Assembly (NCBI RefSeq): GCF_000517105.1
Contig: NZ_ALVT01000034.1
Coordinates: 365,689-429,688 of the forward strand
Source: Fischerella sp. PCC 9605
GTDB lineage: Bacteria; Cyanobacteriota; Cyanobacteriia; Cyanobacteriales; Nostocaceae
DNA length: 64,000 nt
Direction: 5' to 3'
Part shown: positions 46,025-55,245 of the stretch, piece by piece
Layout of the letters: every line of letters begins with the position of its first letter
Position numbering within the stretch: the first letter of the stretch is position 1
Notes under the pieces: model-generated
Seen by the model: the letters and a program-made list of their open reading frames with translations, nothing else
The model's database searches: none
What the model was told of the DNA's origin: nothing
Translations under genes and position numbers: made by a program

Positions 46025-46940
46025 TGTTCGGTTTCACCACTTTTGCAATGCCAAAGGCAACACCAAAGCAAACAATAGATCCAAAAATTCCCGCGATACT
46101 CGTGCCAACAGGGCCTAACCCTTCGATTCCGTAGTCAGCTAAGGGTGTTGGGACTGTGACTCGCACTTGTTCTGCCAAGCTTATGAAACCCAGGTCTTCG
46201 GCAACTCTTTCCAAGCCGTCAGGCCATGCAGAGGCTACCAAGGAGAGTAAACCAGAAATCAAAAGAATACTTACTACTGGCACTACCCAGCCTTTGAATT
46301 GCTGCTGCGCCCCTGGTAACAAATCTGGTCGCACTGTGGCCAGGTAAGCTAATACACCCCCAGTAATCAATCCTTCGCCAACACCAATCAGGATATGTAC
46401 ACCAGTCATCGCTGGTAAAACCAGTAGTGGAGGTGCTGTTCCAGAAAGGGCTAATTCAATCGCACAAGCTACAGCCGCTACGACTACACTCACGCCAGCA
46501 GCAATGCCAGCAGCTAGCGGCAAGCGCCCTCTAGATCCTCCAAATAGCCGCTGTAAGGTATGGGTTAAACTCCAGCCAACCCAAACTCCAATCACTGCCA
46601 TGTTAAAAATATTTGCTCCTAAGGCAGTAATGCCCCCATCGGCAAACAGCACGGCTTGAATAATTAGAACTGTGGCAATGCATAGTGTACCCGCCCAAGG
46701 GCTACCGAGAACGATCGCTGCTAAAGTTCCTCCCAATAAGTGACCGCTAGTGCCGCCTGCTACAGGAAAATTAATCATCTGAGCAGCAAATATAAAGGCG
46801 GTAGTTAAGCCGAGAACTGGCGCGCGTCTCACACCAAAAGCATCTTGCGATCGCCCCAAGGCAATACCTACAGCAGCCACACTCGCCACACCGGTAACTG
46901 CCGCCACCGGTAGAGAAACAAAACCATCAGGAATATGCAT
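46017..46940 (-). CDS. cbiM: CbiM/NikM-type metal-binding permease with C-terminal PDGLE domain, cluster 1
   Basis: The substrate-specific subunit of an ECF nickel/cobalt importer. The start ATG at 46940 gives MHIPDGFVS, whose N-terminal Met-His is needed for metal binding; GGGGG lies upstream. Residues ~1-210 are the hydrophobic CbiM part (GRSQDAFGVRRAPVLGLTTA, AAQMINFPVAGGTSGHLLGG, GVGEGLITGGVLAYL). The C-terminal ~90 residues form a PDGLE domain (SAWPDGLERVAEDLGF, then one membrane helix), which replaces the separate CbiN. This M-N fusion form is common among Ni2+ systems, so nickel is the likelier substrate, but this is inference. Confidence 0.93.
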   Translation of the reverse strand: MHIPDGFVSLPVAAVTGVASVAAVGIALGRSQDAFGVRRAPVLGLTTAFIFAAQMINFPVAGGTSGHLLGGTLAAIVLGSPWAGTLCIATVLIIQAVLFADGGITALGANIFNMAVIGVWVGWSLTHTLQRLFGGSRGRLPLAAGIAAGVSVVVAAVACAIELALSGTAPPLLVLPAMTGVHILIGVGEGLITGGVLAYLATVRPDLLPGAQQQFKGWVVPVVSILLISGLLSLVASAWPDGLERVAEDLGFISLAEQVRVTVPTPLADYGIEGLGPVGTSIAGIFGSIVCFGVAFGIAKVVKPNNA

Positions 46941-47292
46941 TATGTGCCCCCGTTTATTTATTTGCACAGAGTAATCATTAAAACTGCGGCATCAAATTCA
47001 TACAAAACAAAATTTACCCCTTATTTGCAATGCCCTCTTGGGGGATTTTATGCTATTCCTTCAGGGTTATTGACAAGAAAATTTGTATAAAATAATTTAC
47101 TTATGCTGTTGATTGTAAAAAAATAATAATTTCCTCTTTAGCATTCACAAACACTGTGTCAAAAAATACCTAAATGCAGTATTATAAATCACACATAAAT
47201 CATTTATTAAAAATAAAACTGCAAATACAAACTTAAAATAATTAATTTGACAAATGACCAATGACAAATGACAAATGACCAATGACTATTGA
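46941..47292. other. Region between the two metal-transport clusters
   Basis: AT-rich region upstream of cluster-1 cbiM. It ends in six heptameric units (CAAATGA/CCAATGA, 47251-47292). I found no B12-riboswitch core and no convincing operator here. The promoter for cluster 1 must lie in it. Confidence 0.5.
47251..47292. repeat. Heptameric tandem repeats (LTRR type)
   Basis: Six 7-bp units (CAAATGA, CCAATGA, CAAATGA, CAAATGA, CCAATGA, CTATTGA) run straight up to the cbiO stop region of cluster 2. Confidence 0.9.
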
Positions 47293-48126
47293 CTAAAACT
47301 CACGAACTACATTTAACATTCGCTGTCGCAAACGTTCTAAAACTGCTCTCTCTTCAGCAAATTCGTCAGCAGCATATAACATTTCATATATTAAAGGTAC
47401 TCCTAACTGTAATTCTTCCAGAATGTCACGCTGAGTAAACACATCCTGGGGTTTTCCCTCCAGTACTAGTCGTCCTCTATCCATCACAAATACCCAATCT
47501 GCCCAGCGATAAACTAAATCTAGGTCATGAGTTGCCATGACTATTGTTGTCCCAGCAGCATGAATATTTTTCAAAGTTGACATCAGGTGACGAGTATGCA
47601 TCCGATCTAGATACGCCGTTGGTTCATCTAACAATAATAATTCCGGTTTTAGTACCATCACATCTGCTATAGAAACTCGCTTTTTTTGACCTAAACTGAG
47701 ATGGTGTACAGGTCTTTGTGCGAGTGATGTTAAATCAAAATCAACTAATGCTTGCTCAATTCGCTGTTGAATTTCTGCTTCAGGCAACCCCAAATTGCAC
47801 AAGCCATAAGAAATATCTTCTTCAACTGTAGAAGCAACTAGTTGTTGCTCTGGGTCTTGAAAAACTACGCCGACTTTCTGGCGTAAATTCATCATGAACT
47901 TTCGGTCATATTGTAGTGGTTGACCTTGCCAATAAATAGTTCCTTTTTGAGGTTTATATAGGCCATTAGCTAATAAAAATAGCGTAGTTTTACCACAACC
48001 ATTTTGACCAATTAATGCACATTTTTTCTTAGCAGGAATTTTTATTGTGAGACCATTCACAGCCGATTGTTTTGCGCCTGAATAAGTGTAATATATCTGT
48101 TCAAATGTGAGTAACCATTCCGGCAT
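47293..48126 (-). CDS. cbiO: ECF transporter ATPase (CbiO type), cluster 2
   Basis: A 277-residue ATPase of the second nickel/cobalt importer. Walker A IGQNGCGKTTL, Q-loop VGVVFQDPEQQLVASTVEED, signature LSLGQKKRVSIADVM (LSLGQ instead of LSGGQ, as in other CbiO proteins), Walker B PELLLLDEPTAYLD and switch MATHDLDLVY. It overlaps the CbiQ gene by 26 nt. It is the last gene of the M-N-Q-O order. Confidence 0.93.
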   Translation of the reverse strand: MPEWLLTFEQIYYTYSGAKQSAVNGLTIKIPAKKKCALIGQNGCGKTTLFLLANGLYKPQKGTIYWQGQPLQYDRKFMMNLRQKVGVVFQDPEQQLVASTVEEDISYGLCNLGLPEAEIQQRIEQALVDFDLTSLAQRPVHHLSLGQKKRVSIADVMVLKPELLLLDEPTAYLDRMHTRHLMSTLKNIHAAGTTIVMATHDLDLVYRWADWVFVMDRGRLVLEGKPQDVFTQRDILEELQLGVPLIYEMLYAADEFAEERAVLERLRQRMLNVVREF

Positions 48127-48913
48127 TCTGCCCCCATTCTAATGCTATTAATAAAGCAAAGCCAAAAATAGCTTCTATGGTATATCGCTTTGATTGATGA
48201 TAGTGATGGGGATGCCAAACCCGCAATTCTCCATTGAAACCCCTTGATTCTAAACTTAAGACAACTTGGCGATAGTTTTCTAAACTGCGTTTGAGTAGTT
48301 GTCCAATTAACAGTGCTAAACTTTTCATACTAGTAGCGAAAGTACGATAGCCTCCACGAGCCTGCTGAGCAGTCCATAATTCCGAAGCTGTGTTTAACAG
48401 CACAAAAATAAAGCGATACATCAGCAATAAAAGCTCAGTTAACAGTGCTGGACAACCAAGACGTCTCAGCGTTTGCAAAAGTTCAGTGAAGGGAATAGTG
48501 AGCATGACAAAATACAAGCAACAAAGAGAAGCTAAAGCTCGCGTTAAAATTGTCAATCCCAGCCCAAGACCATTATGACTGATGTATAGGTAATAACCAC
48601 TAATATTTAATCCCGCGATCGCATCATGTTGTATTAAATCTATGTGAGCTACATCTATACCATTAATAGCTAAAGCTGGCAAGCTGGTTAACCAAAAAAA
48701 AGTTGCCACATAGATCAATTTCAAATATATTTTGCCCGGAATGCCTGCATAGATCACTGTCCAAACACTCATCCAGAGTGCAATCAAAATTTGCACGCTT
48801 GGATGAGCAAAAGCTGTGACGATTAATAAGGCAGTTGCAAACAGCAATTTTTGTTCTGGTGGCAACCATCGCAAGCGATTAGTGTAGGCTAGTGTGTCAA
48901 TCTGAATTTTCAT
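48101..48913 (-). CDS. cbiQ: ECF transporter transmembrane protein (CbiQ type), cluster 2
   Basis: A 270-residue membrane protein. I start at the ATG at 48913 (MKIQIDTLAYTNRLRWLPPE), overlapping the CbiN stop by 17 nt; the upstream in-frame start is TTG and gives an unusual extension. It has about six hydrophobic segments, LIQHDAIAGLNISGYY, then WTAQQARGGYRTFATSMKSL and LSLESRGFNGELRVW, the coupling helices with Ala-Arg-Gly. It pairs with the ATPase encoded just downstream. Confidence 0.9.
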   Translation of the reverse strand: MKIQIDTLAYTNRLRWLPPEQKLLFATALLIVTAFAHPSVQILIALWMSVWTVIYAGIPGKIYLKLIYVATFFWLTSLPALAINGIDVAHIDLIQHDAIAGLNISGYYLYISHNGLGLGLTILTRALASLCCLYFVMLTIPFTELLQTLRRLGCPALLTELLLLMYRFIFVLLNTASELWTAQQARGGYRTFATSMKSLALLIGQLLKRSLENYRQVVLSLESRGFNGELRVWHPHHYHQSKRYTIEAIFGFALLIALEWGQNAGMVTHI

Positions 48914-49214
48914 TATGATGATTTTGACGTTCTGAGCGCCCTTTATATAGTCCAATTACATAGCCAATCACACCAGCACCCGCAGCCGCTTGCACAGCAA
49001 ACAATAAGCTTTGAACTTCTGTGCTAGATATTTGAATCAATGAATTAAACCAAGGTTTATATTCAGGCTGTATCTCTTCAATCGCTTCTTGAGCTTTGCC
49101 ATCTGCACCGCCAAATTCTGCATCTTTGAGTAACACTAGAGGCGTTACAGTTAAAGCCACTACTGCAAGTAGCAATAGCCAGTTATTCCATTTATGATTT
49201 TGAATTTTAGTCAT
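48897..49214 (-). CDS. cbiN: Cobalt transport protein CbiN
   Basis: A 105-residue membrane protein with two hydrophobic helices (WNNWLLLLAVVALTVTPLVL and VQSLLFAVQAAAGAGVIGYV). Between them lies the CbiN signature AEFGGADGKAQEAIEE, QPEYKPWF. CbiN is required, with CbiM, to load the metal ion. It lies 57 bp downstream of CbiM and overlaps CbiQ. A separate CbiN suggests that cobalt is the likely substrate of this cluster. Confidence 0.92.
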   Translation of the reverse strand: MTKIQNHKWNNWLLLLAVVALTVTPLVLLKDAEFGGADGKAQEAIEEIQPEYKPWFNSLIQISSTEVQSLLFAVQAAAGAGVIGYVIGLYKGRSERQNHHNENSD

Positions 49215-49271
49215 TTGTCATTTTTTGTTGTTTGTTGGTTGTTGGTTGGAACAAGTACTAACCACTAACCA

Positions 49272-50039
49272 CTAACCATTCTCTGATTTAATCAGATTCA
49301 ACGTTTCTAGTTCTTGACGGCCATAGTTAGCTAGCCAATTCCACACCAACACTGTTAATAATCCTTCACTAATTGCTAAAGGAACTTGTGTAATGGCAAA
49401 GATCCCCGCAAATTTAGCAAAGGATGCCACAATCCCACCTGTAGTTGCAGGAAATGCCAAAGCTAATTGTACAGAAGTCACAAGATAAGTCATTAAATTT
49501 GCGATCGCTGCGGCTAGAAAAATTGCTAATCTTTGCTTGCCAGTTGGCATGACTAAGCGATATATCCAAAAGGCAACAAAAGGCCCGACTATCGCCATTG
49601 AAAATGCATTGGCTCCCAGTGTAGTTAAACCGCCGTGGGCTAGCAGCAGTGCTTGAAATAGCAGCACTAGACTACCCAGCACTGACATGGCTAAAGGCCC
49701 AAATAGCACTGCTCCTAATCCTGTACCTGTAGGATGGGAACAACTACCTGTAACCGAAGGCATTTTTAATGCCGATAGTACGAAGGTAAAAGCCCCTGCC
49801 AATGCCAAGAGTAATTTTAATTCTGGTTTCGCTTGAGTAATGCGTGTTAGCGATCGCAACCCCAACACAAAAAATGGCAGCGCTACTATCCACCAAAATA
49901 CCGCCCACCCCACAGGTAAAAAACCTTCCATGATGTGCATGGCATAGGCTGGTGCGGCGGCGCTCACTATTTGGTAAAAGCTCAAAATCCCGATGAGGAT
50001 TAGCGATCCACGTTTAGATGTGATAATGATTCTCGGCAC
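49272..50039 (-). CDS. cbiM: CbiM-type metal-binding permease with signal peptide, cluster 2
   Basis: A 255-residue substrate-binding membrane subunit. The start is GTG at 50039 with GAGGAAGAG just upstream. A cleavable signal peptide ([20 protein letters not shown], ending APAYA) is followed by [17 protein letters not shown], so cleavage would expose the Met-His metal site. Further marks are [60 protein letters not shown] and a final [11 protein letters not shown]. It heads the M-N-Q-O operon behind a Fur-box-like sequence. Confidence 0.93.
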   Translation of the reverse strand: MPRIIITSKRGSLILIGILSFYQIVSAAAPAYAMHIMEGFLPVGWAVFWWIVALPFFVLGLRSLTRITQAKPELKLLLALAGAFTFVLSALKMPSVTGSCSHPTGTGLGAVLFGPLAMSVLGSLVLLFQALLLAHGGLTTLGANAFSMAIVGPFVAFWIYRLVMPTGKQRLAIFLAAAIANLMTYLVTSVQLALAFPATTGGIVASFAKFAGIFAITQVPLAISEGLLTVLVWNWLANYGRQELETLNLIKSENG

Positions 50040-50096
50040 AAACTCTTCCTCGAAGATGTATAAGGATTCAGTTTATATTGACAGCTTCTCTTCTTC

Positions 50097-50117
50097 AAGT
50101 ATGATTATCATTATCAT
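50097..50117 (-). promoter_or_regulatory. Fur/Zur-box-like operator upstream of the CbiMNQO cluster
   Basis: The minus strand reads ATGATAATGATAATCAT, two-and-a-half GATAAT hexamers close to the classical GATAATGATAATCATTATC Fur box. It lies ~60 bp before the GTG start of CbiM. Which metalloregulator reads it (Fur, Zur or a relative) cannot be told from sequence. Confidence 0.45.
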
Positions 50118-50139
50118 ATAAGTTTTATCGATATTTCAC

Positions 50140-51702
50140 TCAGCACCCACCCGACTCAGATTTTGTATTCGTGGCTTTGCTTTGATACTTAATCTGGGCA
50201 CATTTCACCTGTAATTCAAGGTTCTGAATCTTTTGTAAAAGCGACACTCCCCACGCTAGTGAGATCGCAAACTTAATAGTCATACCTAGCAATAGGAGCG
50301 TGACTATTCTGGCAGCTTTTTTTTGTTGAGCCTCTCTCTTTTGTTGTTCTTGCAGTCGTGCTTCTACTTCTTTGGCGCGTTCCGCCTCCAATGCTTGTTG
50401 CACTTCTTTTCGATCCAATTCTTCACTTTTCGCTAAAAATCGATAATCTAAGTCGCTTAAGCTTTTGCCATGTGCCCAAGTTTGGGCATCAATCAAGGCT
50501 TGTCCACGCAAAAGGCGAGATTTATCTTCTTCGTTAGAGGCTATCCAGGCATTGAAGGCTTGAGAGTAGGGGCGCAAGTAAGCTAATTGTTTTTCAACCC
50601 ATTCGAGGTTGAAAACTTCTTGATAAATTCGGTTTTTTACTTTTATAAAACCCTGCTTTCTTGTCACCAAACCAGACAGCAATAGTTCTACCTGTTCTTG
50701 AGTATCATCCACAGGTACGTCAATCCCTTGGAGAATTTGCTGATAAATTCCTAGCAATCTTCCAGCAGATTGTTCTTTTCTCAAGATGCGATCGCGAATT
50801 GTCCGTAAATGCTCCGGTTCATCTTGTGATTCCCACTTGTCAATTATGCGCGATCGCACAATACTCTCTACCCAGTATGCTTCAGTGCCAGGAAGAATTT
50901 TGAGCTTTCTTGCTACATCATCTAAGGTTGAACTTACAAGTAGCCGACATAGCTTTTGGGTAAGAAAAGGTTGTCCTTCTGTCCAAGCTAATATTTCTTT
51001 AAGAACTATCTGGGGATCGCTACCATTTATTTCCAATCCTTGAGCTAGTGGTTTAGCTTCTGCAAATGTGAAGCCATCTATTTCTATAGCTTTACCAATA
51101 TTAAATGGGGTAGTATGATTTTTATAAGAAATTAAGTCTGAAGGTGTAGCAACGCCAGAAATGGCAAATGTAATTCGATTATATTCGGAAGCAATTGCTC
51201 GTTGATTATATAAAAATCGAATCAAGCTAAAAAAGTCATCAACGGGAAAATCAAGGCTTTTAATACTATCAATTTCATCAATAAAGATAAACAATCTTTC
51301 GTGAGGAAATTGATCTAGTAGTATCTCCGAAATAAATCGACTGAGTTTCTGAAGTAAACAAATATCGCTTTGTTCTTGCCACCAAGCTTTTAAATTGACT
51401 TTTCCTAACAGTTTAAAACCCAACCATAAATCACCTATGACTCCCTTATACCACTGCTGGGGAGTTATATTTTCGCAACCAATATTAGTCATATCAATAG
51501 TGACGCATCGAAAGCCTTCCTGTTGCAGGCGATGCTTGGTTCTAACCATGAGCGAGGATTTGCCCATTTGCCTACAACTAAGGACATAGCAAAACTCTCC
51601 CTGCTTTAAGGCTTCATAGAGTTCCACATCTGCTCGTCGCTCAACATAACTAGGAGCGTCACAGGTCAGTGTGCCGCCAACTTGGTATCGATAATTGCTC
51701 AT
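50140..51702 (-). CDS. AAA_35-type ATPase with C-terminal membrane helix
   Basis: A 520-residue protein. Residues ~1-340 are the AAA-like domain seen in many cyanobacterial signalling proteins: [40 protein letters not shown], Walker [30 protein letters not shown] (Walker B), [15 protein letters not shown] and [17 protein letters not shown] coiled-coil with [21 protein letters not shown] composition and a single membrane helix ([20 protein letters not shown]) close it. Relatives often carry WD40 repeats after the helix; here a short Cys-containing tail follows. No partner gene is adjacent. The function is unknown. Confidence 0.85.
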   Translation of the reverse strand: MSNYRYQVGGTLTCDAPSYVERRADVELYEALKQGEFCYVLSCRQMGKSSLMVRTKHRLQQEGFRCVTIDMTNIGCENITPQQWYKGVIGDLWLGFKLLGKVNLKAWWQEQSDICLLQKLSRFISEILLDQFPHERLFIFIDEIDSIKSLDFPVDDFFSLIRFLYNQRAIASEYNRITFAISGVATPSDLISYKNHTTPFNIGKAIEIDGFTFAEAKPLAQGLEINGSDPQIVLKEILAWTEGQPFLTQKLCRLLVSSTLDDVARKLKILPGTEAYWVESIVRSRIIDKWESQDEPEHLRTIRDRILRKEQSAGRLLGIYQQILQGIDVPVDDTQEQVELLLSGLVTRKQGFIKVKNRIYQEVFNLEWVEKQLAYLRPYSQAFNAWIASNEEDKSRLLRGQALIDAQTWAHGKSLSDLDYRFLAKSEELDRKEVQQALEAERAKEVEARLQEQQKREAQQKKAARIVTLLLLGMTIKFAISLAWGVSLLQKIQNLELQVKCAQIKYQSKATNTKSESGGC

Positions 51703-51800
51703 TGAATTTGAAATGTTAATTTGTTTTGCAGATAAATAAAGAAGTTGGTATGAAGATAGTTTAGAAAATCGATAAAGATAGTCCCATTAATAAATCAGTT

Positions 51801-53765
51801 TTAAATTTTTTCATTTAAAACTAAATTAACAATAAAACAATTACGTCCCTTTCTTCTCGCTTGAAATAGTGCTTCTTCAGCAGCAGCAATTAACATCTCA
51901 GCGGAGTTTTCATGGTTTGGTGTTGCTGTTGCAATCCCTAAACTCACAGTCAGAACCGGAGCAGGAAATCCATCAAAGTGAGATTGAGCGTGGGGGATCG
52001 CTAATGCCTTAACCCGATCGCGAATGTTTTCTGCAAGTTCAACAGCAATATCTGTATCAACTTTGGGCAAGATTGCAGCAAACTTTGTCCCTTCATAATG
52101 TGCCAACAGATCGGCTTGATATTTCAGGCAGTCGCATATGACATTAGCGATTTTTTGTAAACTGATATTTCCAGCTACATGCCCATGAGTGTCACAGTAA
52201 AATTTAAAGTAGTCAATTTCACACAAAATCAGAGTTAGCTGTGAACTTTTTTTCAGCCACAATTGCCACTCCATCTCCAGATACTGTTGGAAGTAGTGGA
52301 GATTGACGAACTGAGTTAATGCATCATTTTCATCAATAACAGAGTGTTCTTGTTGTTCTTCTGGCGATAATTTTACAGAAGCATTGACGCTATTTTGCTT
52401 GCCAAGCTGCTGGCTAAAATAAAGGCGATACAATTCACAGCTTGGTTGTGCGCGATCGCCATCTAATTGCACCAAACCCATACTTTCAAGCTTGTAAGCG
52501 GCGATCGCGTCTAGTTGTACTCTCTCATTAGCAGTTACAACCTGTTGCATAGCTGACATCAATCGTGGTTCAGCTTGGAGTAAAGTCAACAGTTCTCTGA
52601 GATGTTGAGCATAAATCCCGGTTGGTGTGGCGGCTGTTCGTAATAACACGTCTAAACTCATTTCTCCCTGACACAGATGATAAAGCGCGAGGTTCACCAG
52701 ATAGGGATGTCCGCCGATCATCGCTTGTAGTGGTGCAAGCCGTTGTGCTTCTTCCTTGTTTGTTGCCCATTCGAGTCCATAGCGCTGTGCTAAATTTTCT
52801 ACCTGCTCTAGGGTAAATGGTGGTAGCGTAATTGTTACCCCAACATTAAAAGGAGATTGATTGAGCTTGAGCTGGATATAAATTTCGGTTGTGTGAACTA
52901 CCACTAACCGCAGTTTTTGCCAAGTCTGATCCTGCTTTGCCTGTTCGTGCCAAAATCGCAGCATTGGCAAGAAGTCGTGGGCAATATTGGGATGTTCAAA
53001 AATCCGATGAACTTCATTCAAAGCCAAGACTACGGGTCTGCTATCAATGTATTGCAGTAGATACCCCTCAAAATAAATTTTGCAGCTCACTTTGCTGCCC
53101 ATCTCAGCATCCCAAAAATCATCTAGACTGGGAAAGAGGTTCAACTGCCTGCTAACGTTGATGCAGAACCAACGCAAAAATTTATCAAGCGAAGCAAAAA
53201 TGCTTTCATCCGCTTCTTGAAAGTCCAAATAGACTGTATGATAACCCTGCTCTCTAGCGTGAGCAATCATCCTGTTGAGCAGCGAACTTTTGCCCATTTT
53301 CCTGGGGGCTTTGATCCGCAGCAAGCAACCAGGCTGCATAATTTCGTTACAAACCAGTTCTTCTAGGGGAGGACGATAAATGTAAATAGGAGAATCTAGT
53401 GGTACAGGACCGCTAGGAAAATCCATTTTGCTGACTAAGACTAAGTTTGAAGAATACTTGGCTGAACTAGAGTTTAATGGCAACTCTTGTTCGGGCTGAT
53501 TCTTTTGCCTGTTTATCCTATTTTGGGGATATTTCCGAAACACTAGATGCAGGTTCTTTTTCGTGACTCTCTCTCCAAGTGCTTCAGAAAGGTCTTGCCA
53601 CAACTGAGAGCCTACTTCCTTAATGTAGTCGCTACCATAGCCGGAACCCTGCGCCATTTCAAAGTAGGTCTTGCCCAACCACGATTGATGGAGCACGAAC
53701 CGCTGAATGGAACTGAGAGGCTTGTCTTGTAGAATTCTTTCTACAGCTTCTAGAAGTTCTTCCAC
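51801..53765 (-). CDS. HTH-like + AAA_35 ATPase + degenerate GGDEF protein
   Basis: A 654-residue fusion. Residues 1-80 match the N-terminal helical domain of the NB-ARC protein at 34958 (FVLHQSWLGKTYFEMAQGSG, SQLWQDLSEALGE). Residues ~115-420 are an AAA_35-type ATPase: Walker A APRKMGKSSLLNRMI, YHTVYLDFQEADE, VVLALNEVHRIFE and GGHPYLVNLALYHL. Residues ~480-650 are a diguanylate-cyclase fold (DALTQFVNLHYFQQYLEMEW, EIDYFKFYCDTHGHVAGNIS), but the active-site loop reads HYEGTKFAAIL instead of GG(D/E)EF. It is probably a GTP/c-di-GMP sensor or inactive. Confidence 0.85.
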   Translation of the reverse strand: MEELLEAVERILQDKPLSSIQRFVLHQSWLGKTYFEMAQGSGYGSDYIKEVGSQLWQDLSEALGERVTKKNLHLVFRKYPQNRINRQKNQPEQELPLNSSSAKYSSNLVLVSKMDFPSGPVPLDSPIYIYRPPLEELVCNEIMQPGCLLRIKAPRKMGKSSLLNRMIAHAREQGYHTVYLDFQEADESIFASLDKFLRWFCINVSRQLNLFPSLDDFWDAEMGSKVSCKIYFEGYLLQYIDSRPVVLALNEVHRIFEHPNIAHDFLPMLRFWHEQAKQDQTWQKLRLVVVHTTEIYIQLKLNQSPFNVGVTITLPPFTLEQVENLAQRYGLEWATNKEEAQRLAPLQAMIGGHPYLVNLALYHLCQGEMSLDVLLRTAATPTGIYAQHLRELLTLLQAEPRLMSAMQQVVTANERVQLDAIAAYKLESMGLVQLDGDRAQPSCELYRLYFSQQLGKQNSVNASVKLSPEEQQEHSVIDENDALTQFVNLHYFQQYLEMEWQLWLKKSSQLTLILCEIDYFKFYCDTHGHVAGNISLQKIANVICDCLKYQADLLAHYEGTKFAAILPKVDTDIAVELAENIRDRVKALAIPHAQSHFDGFPAPVLTVSLGIATATPNHENSAEMLIAAAEEALFQARRKGRNCFIVNLVLNEKI

Positions 53766-54197
53766 GGTTATTCAAGCTTCAACTAATTGTAGATTCACTT
53801 ATGCCTTTTTACTTAGTAATAATATACATCTGAAGATTTATTTGCACCAAGAAAAAATAACTTTATATGTATACAATTTTTGGTGCGATCATTGTACAGC
53901 AAATGTTTTTAAAATTAAATATTTTTTTTAAGATTAGCGTATACGAAGAAAACAGAGAGATTTCTACCCAGGGAATATATCACTTTTTTAGTTTACTGGT
54001 TGATATACATCATATAAATTACTACTTAAGATAGATGTAAATAATATAAAAATTAGTGTAAGTAAGACTTAACCTTTTCATAATATAGGGTCAACCTTGC
54101 TCAACTTCGTTCCACATCGCCATTAGTTGTTTGGCTTGATGATACCACCATAAAATTAAGTTGTTGTGCAGGTGAACTACTTTCGACAAGTGGCAAC
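53766..54197. other. AT-rich intergenic region
   Basis: About 430 bp between the divergent AAA-GGDEF gene and the S4 gene. It is AT-rich up to ~54080. I see no ORF, repeat or RNA gene of note. It holds the promoters of both flanking genes. Confidence 0.5.
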
Positions 54198-54389
54198 ATG
54201 ATTAAACTCGACCAGTTTTTAAAGTTGGTGGGTATAGCTCAAACTGGAGGGCAAGCAAAACTGATGATTAATGATGGTGATGTAAAAGTCAATGGCACAG
54301 TTGAAACCCGACGAGGAAGGAAATTAGTATCAAGCGACCAAGTAACCGTAGGAAGGCAAACTTTTAAGGTTGGGGACGTAATCCAATAA
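54198..54389 (+). CDS. S4 domain RNA-binding protein
   Basis: A 63-residue protein that is one S4 domain: IKLDQFLKLVGIAQTGGQAK, LMINDGDVKVNGTVETRRGR and KLVSSDQVTVGRQTFKV. It matches the YaaA/RqcP-like stand-alone S4 family, which bind structured RNA, some in ribosome quality control. No fusion partner is present. It stands alone on this strand; the ribosome site is poor, but the domain begins with the first residues. Confidence 0.88.
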   Translation: MIKLDQFLKLVGIAQTGGQAKLMINDGDVKVNGTVETRRGRKLVSSDQVTVGRQTFKVGDVIQ

Positions 54390-54713
54390 ATAGTAGCAAT
54401 CCTATACTCCACCGAATACACCTAGGCTAACTTTACATCGTTGATGAGCGCACTCTGTAAGTTAGTCATACAAGCGCGTTAGTAGTTTTCGGAGATGTCT
54501 ATCTAAAGGGTTTTCATGTCCTCGATAAGTTTTTACAACACAACCGTTTAAGGTGATGTTATTACTTGTATTCTCAGTAAGTTGAGACAATAACTGTTAA
54601 GTTGACAATAGCCTCCTCAGCATCTGACATTTTTCTATCATATTCATCTCTCATACTAAAGATCATAAAGAGTTGATACTGAGTACAGCGATCAACTTGG
54701 GGAGTCAAAAAAC
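54390..54713. other. Intergenic region without recognised features
   Basis: About 320 bp between the S4 gene and the small signal-peptide-like ORF. Some direct words (GTTGAT...) occur, but no convincing repeat, terminator or RNA structure was seen. Confidence 0.4.
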
Positions 54714-54803
54714 ATGATTGCAAAGCGATCAAAACTGGCTAGAGGCGCGATCGCGACAATGATTGTTTGCTTGGCTGGCAGGATTGATGACACAACTGTG
54801 TAG
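54714..54803 (+). CDS. Possible 29-aa signal-peptide-like small protein
   Basis: ATG with GGGGAG about 8 nt upstream opens a 29-codon frame: MIAKRSKLARGAIATMIVCL and AGRIDDTTV. It has a basic start, a hydrophobic core and AG at a possible cleavage site, so it looks like an exported protein's first residues. It may be a broken gene start or leader of the DUF6152 gene 67 bp downstream. Evidence is weak. Confidence 0.3.
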   Translation: MIAKRSKLARGAIATMIVCLAGRIDDTTV

Positions 54804-54870
54804 CTGCGATGAAATAACAGTTTCTTTTCATTGATTTATGTTTACTGAACTGTAAAAGGAGATCAAAGCA

Positions 54871-55245
54871 ATGTCCAAAAAAGGATTTGTGCATGCAGCT
54901 GTGACAGCAGCCGCGATCGCAACCTTCCTAAGTGTTGATGCTGATGAAGCAGGAGCACATCACGGTTGGAGTGAGTACAACAACCAGCAACCTTTGAACT
55001 TGACAGGACAGATTCAACAAGTGAGCTATGAGTCTCCTCATGTGATGATTCAGATCAAGTCTGGTAACAAAATTTGGACATCTGTTCTTGCACCACCCTC
55101 TCGCATGCAGCGACGTGGATTGCCGCAGACGGCTCTGCAAGTCGGGCAAACAGTAGGTGTAGTCGGCTATGCTCACCGCAGCGAGTCTAATCAGATGCGG
55201 GCAGAGCGAATCATAGTCGGCGATCGCACAGTGGAGTTGCGTTAA
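54871..55245 (+). CDS. DUF6152-type exported protein
   Basis: A 124-residue periplasmic protein. Signal peptide (KKGFVHAAVTAAAIATFLSV, then cleavage near EAGAHH). The mature part has the family ending AHHGWSEYNNQQPLNLTGQI and YESPHVMIQI, then APPSRMQRRGL and YAHRSESNQMRAERIIVG, a small OB-like beta domain. The function is unknown; relatives are often encoded next to membrane proteins of copper or redox-related loci. AAAGGAGA precedes the ATG. It overlaps the next gene in TAATG, so the two are co-translated. Confidence 0.85.
   Translation: MSKKGFVHAAVTAAAIATFLSVDADEAGAHHGWSEYNNQQPLNLTGQIQQVSYESPHVMIQIKSGNKIWTSVLAPPSRMQRRGLPQTALQVGQTVGVVGYAHRSESNQMRAERIIVGDRTVELR

Noticed and set aside
46941..47292. 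Cobalamin riboswitch upstream of cluster-1 cbiM
   Set aside because: No B12-box core or paired helices could be found on the correct strand.
50040..50139. Cobalamin riboswitch upstream of cluster-2 cbiM
   Set aside because: The ~100-bp gap is too short for one and contains only the Fur/Zur-like box.
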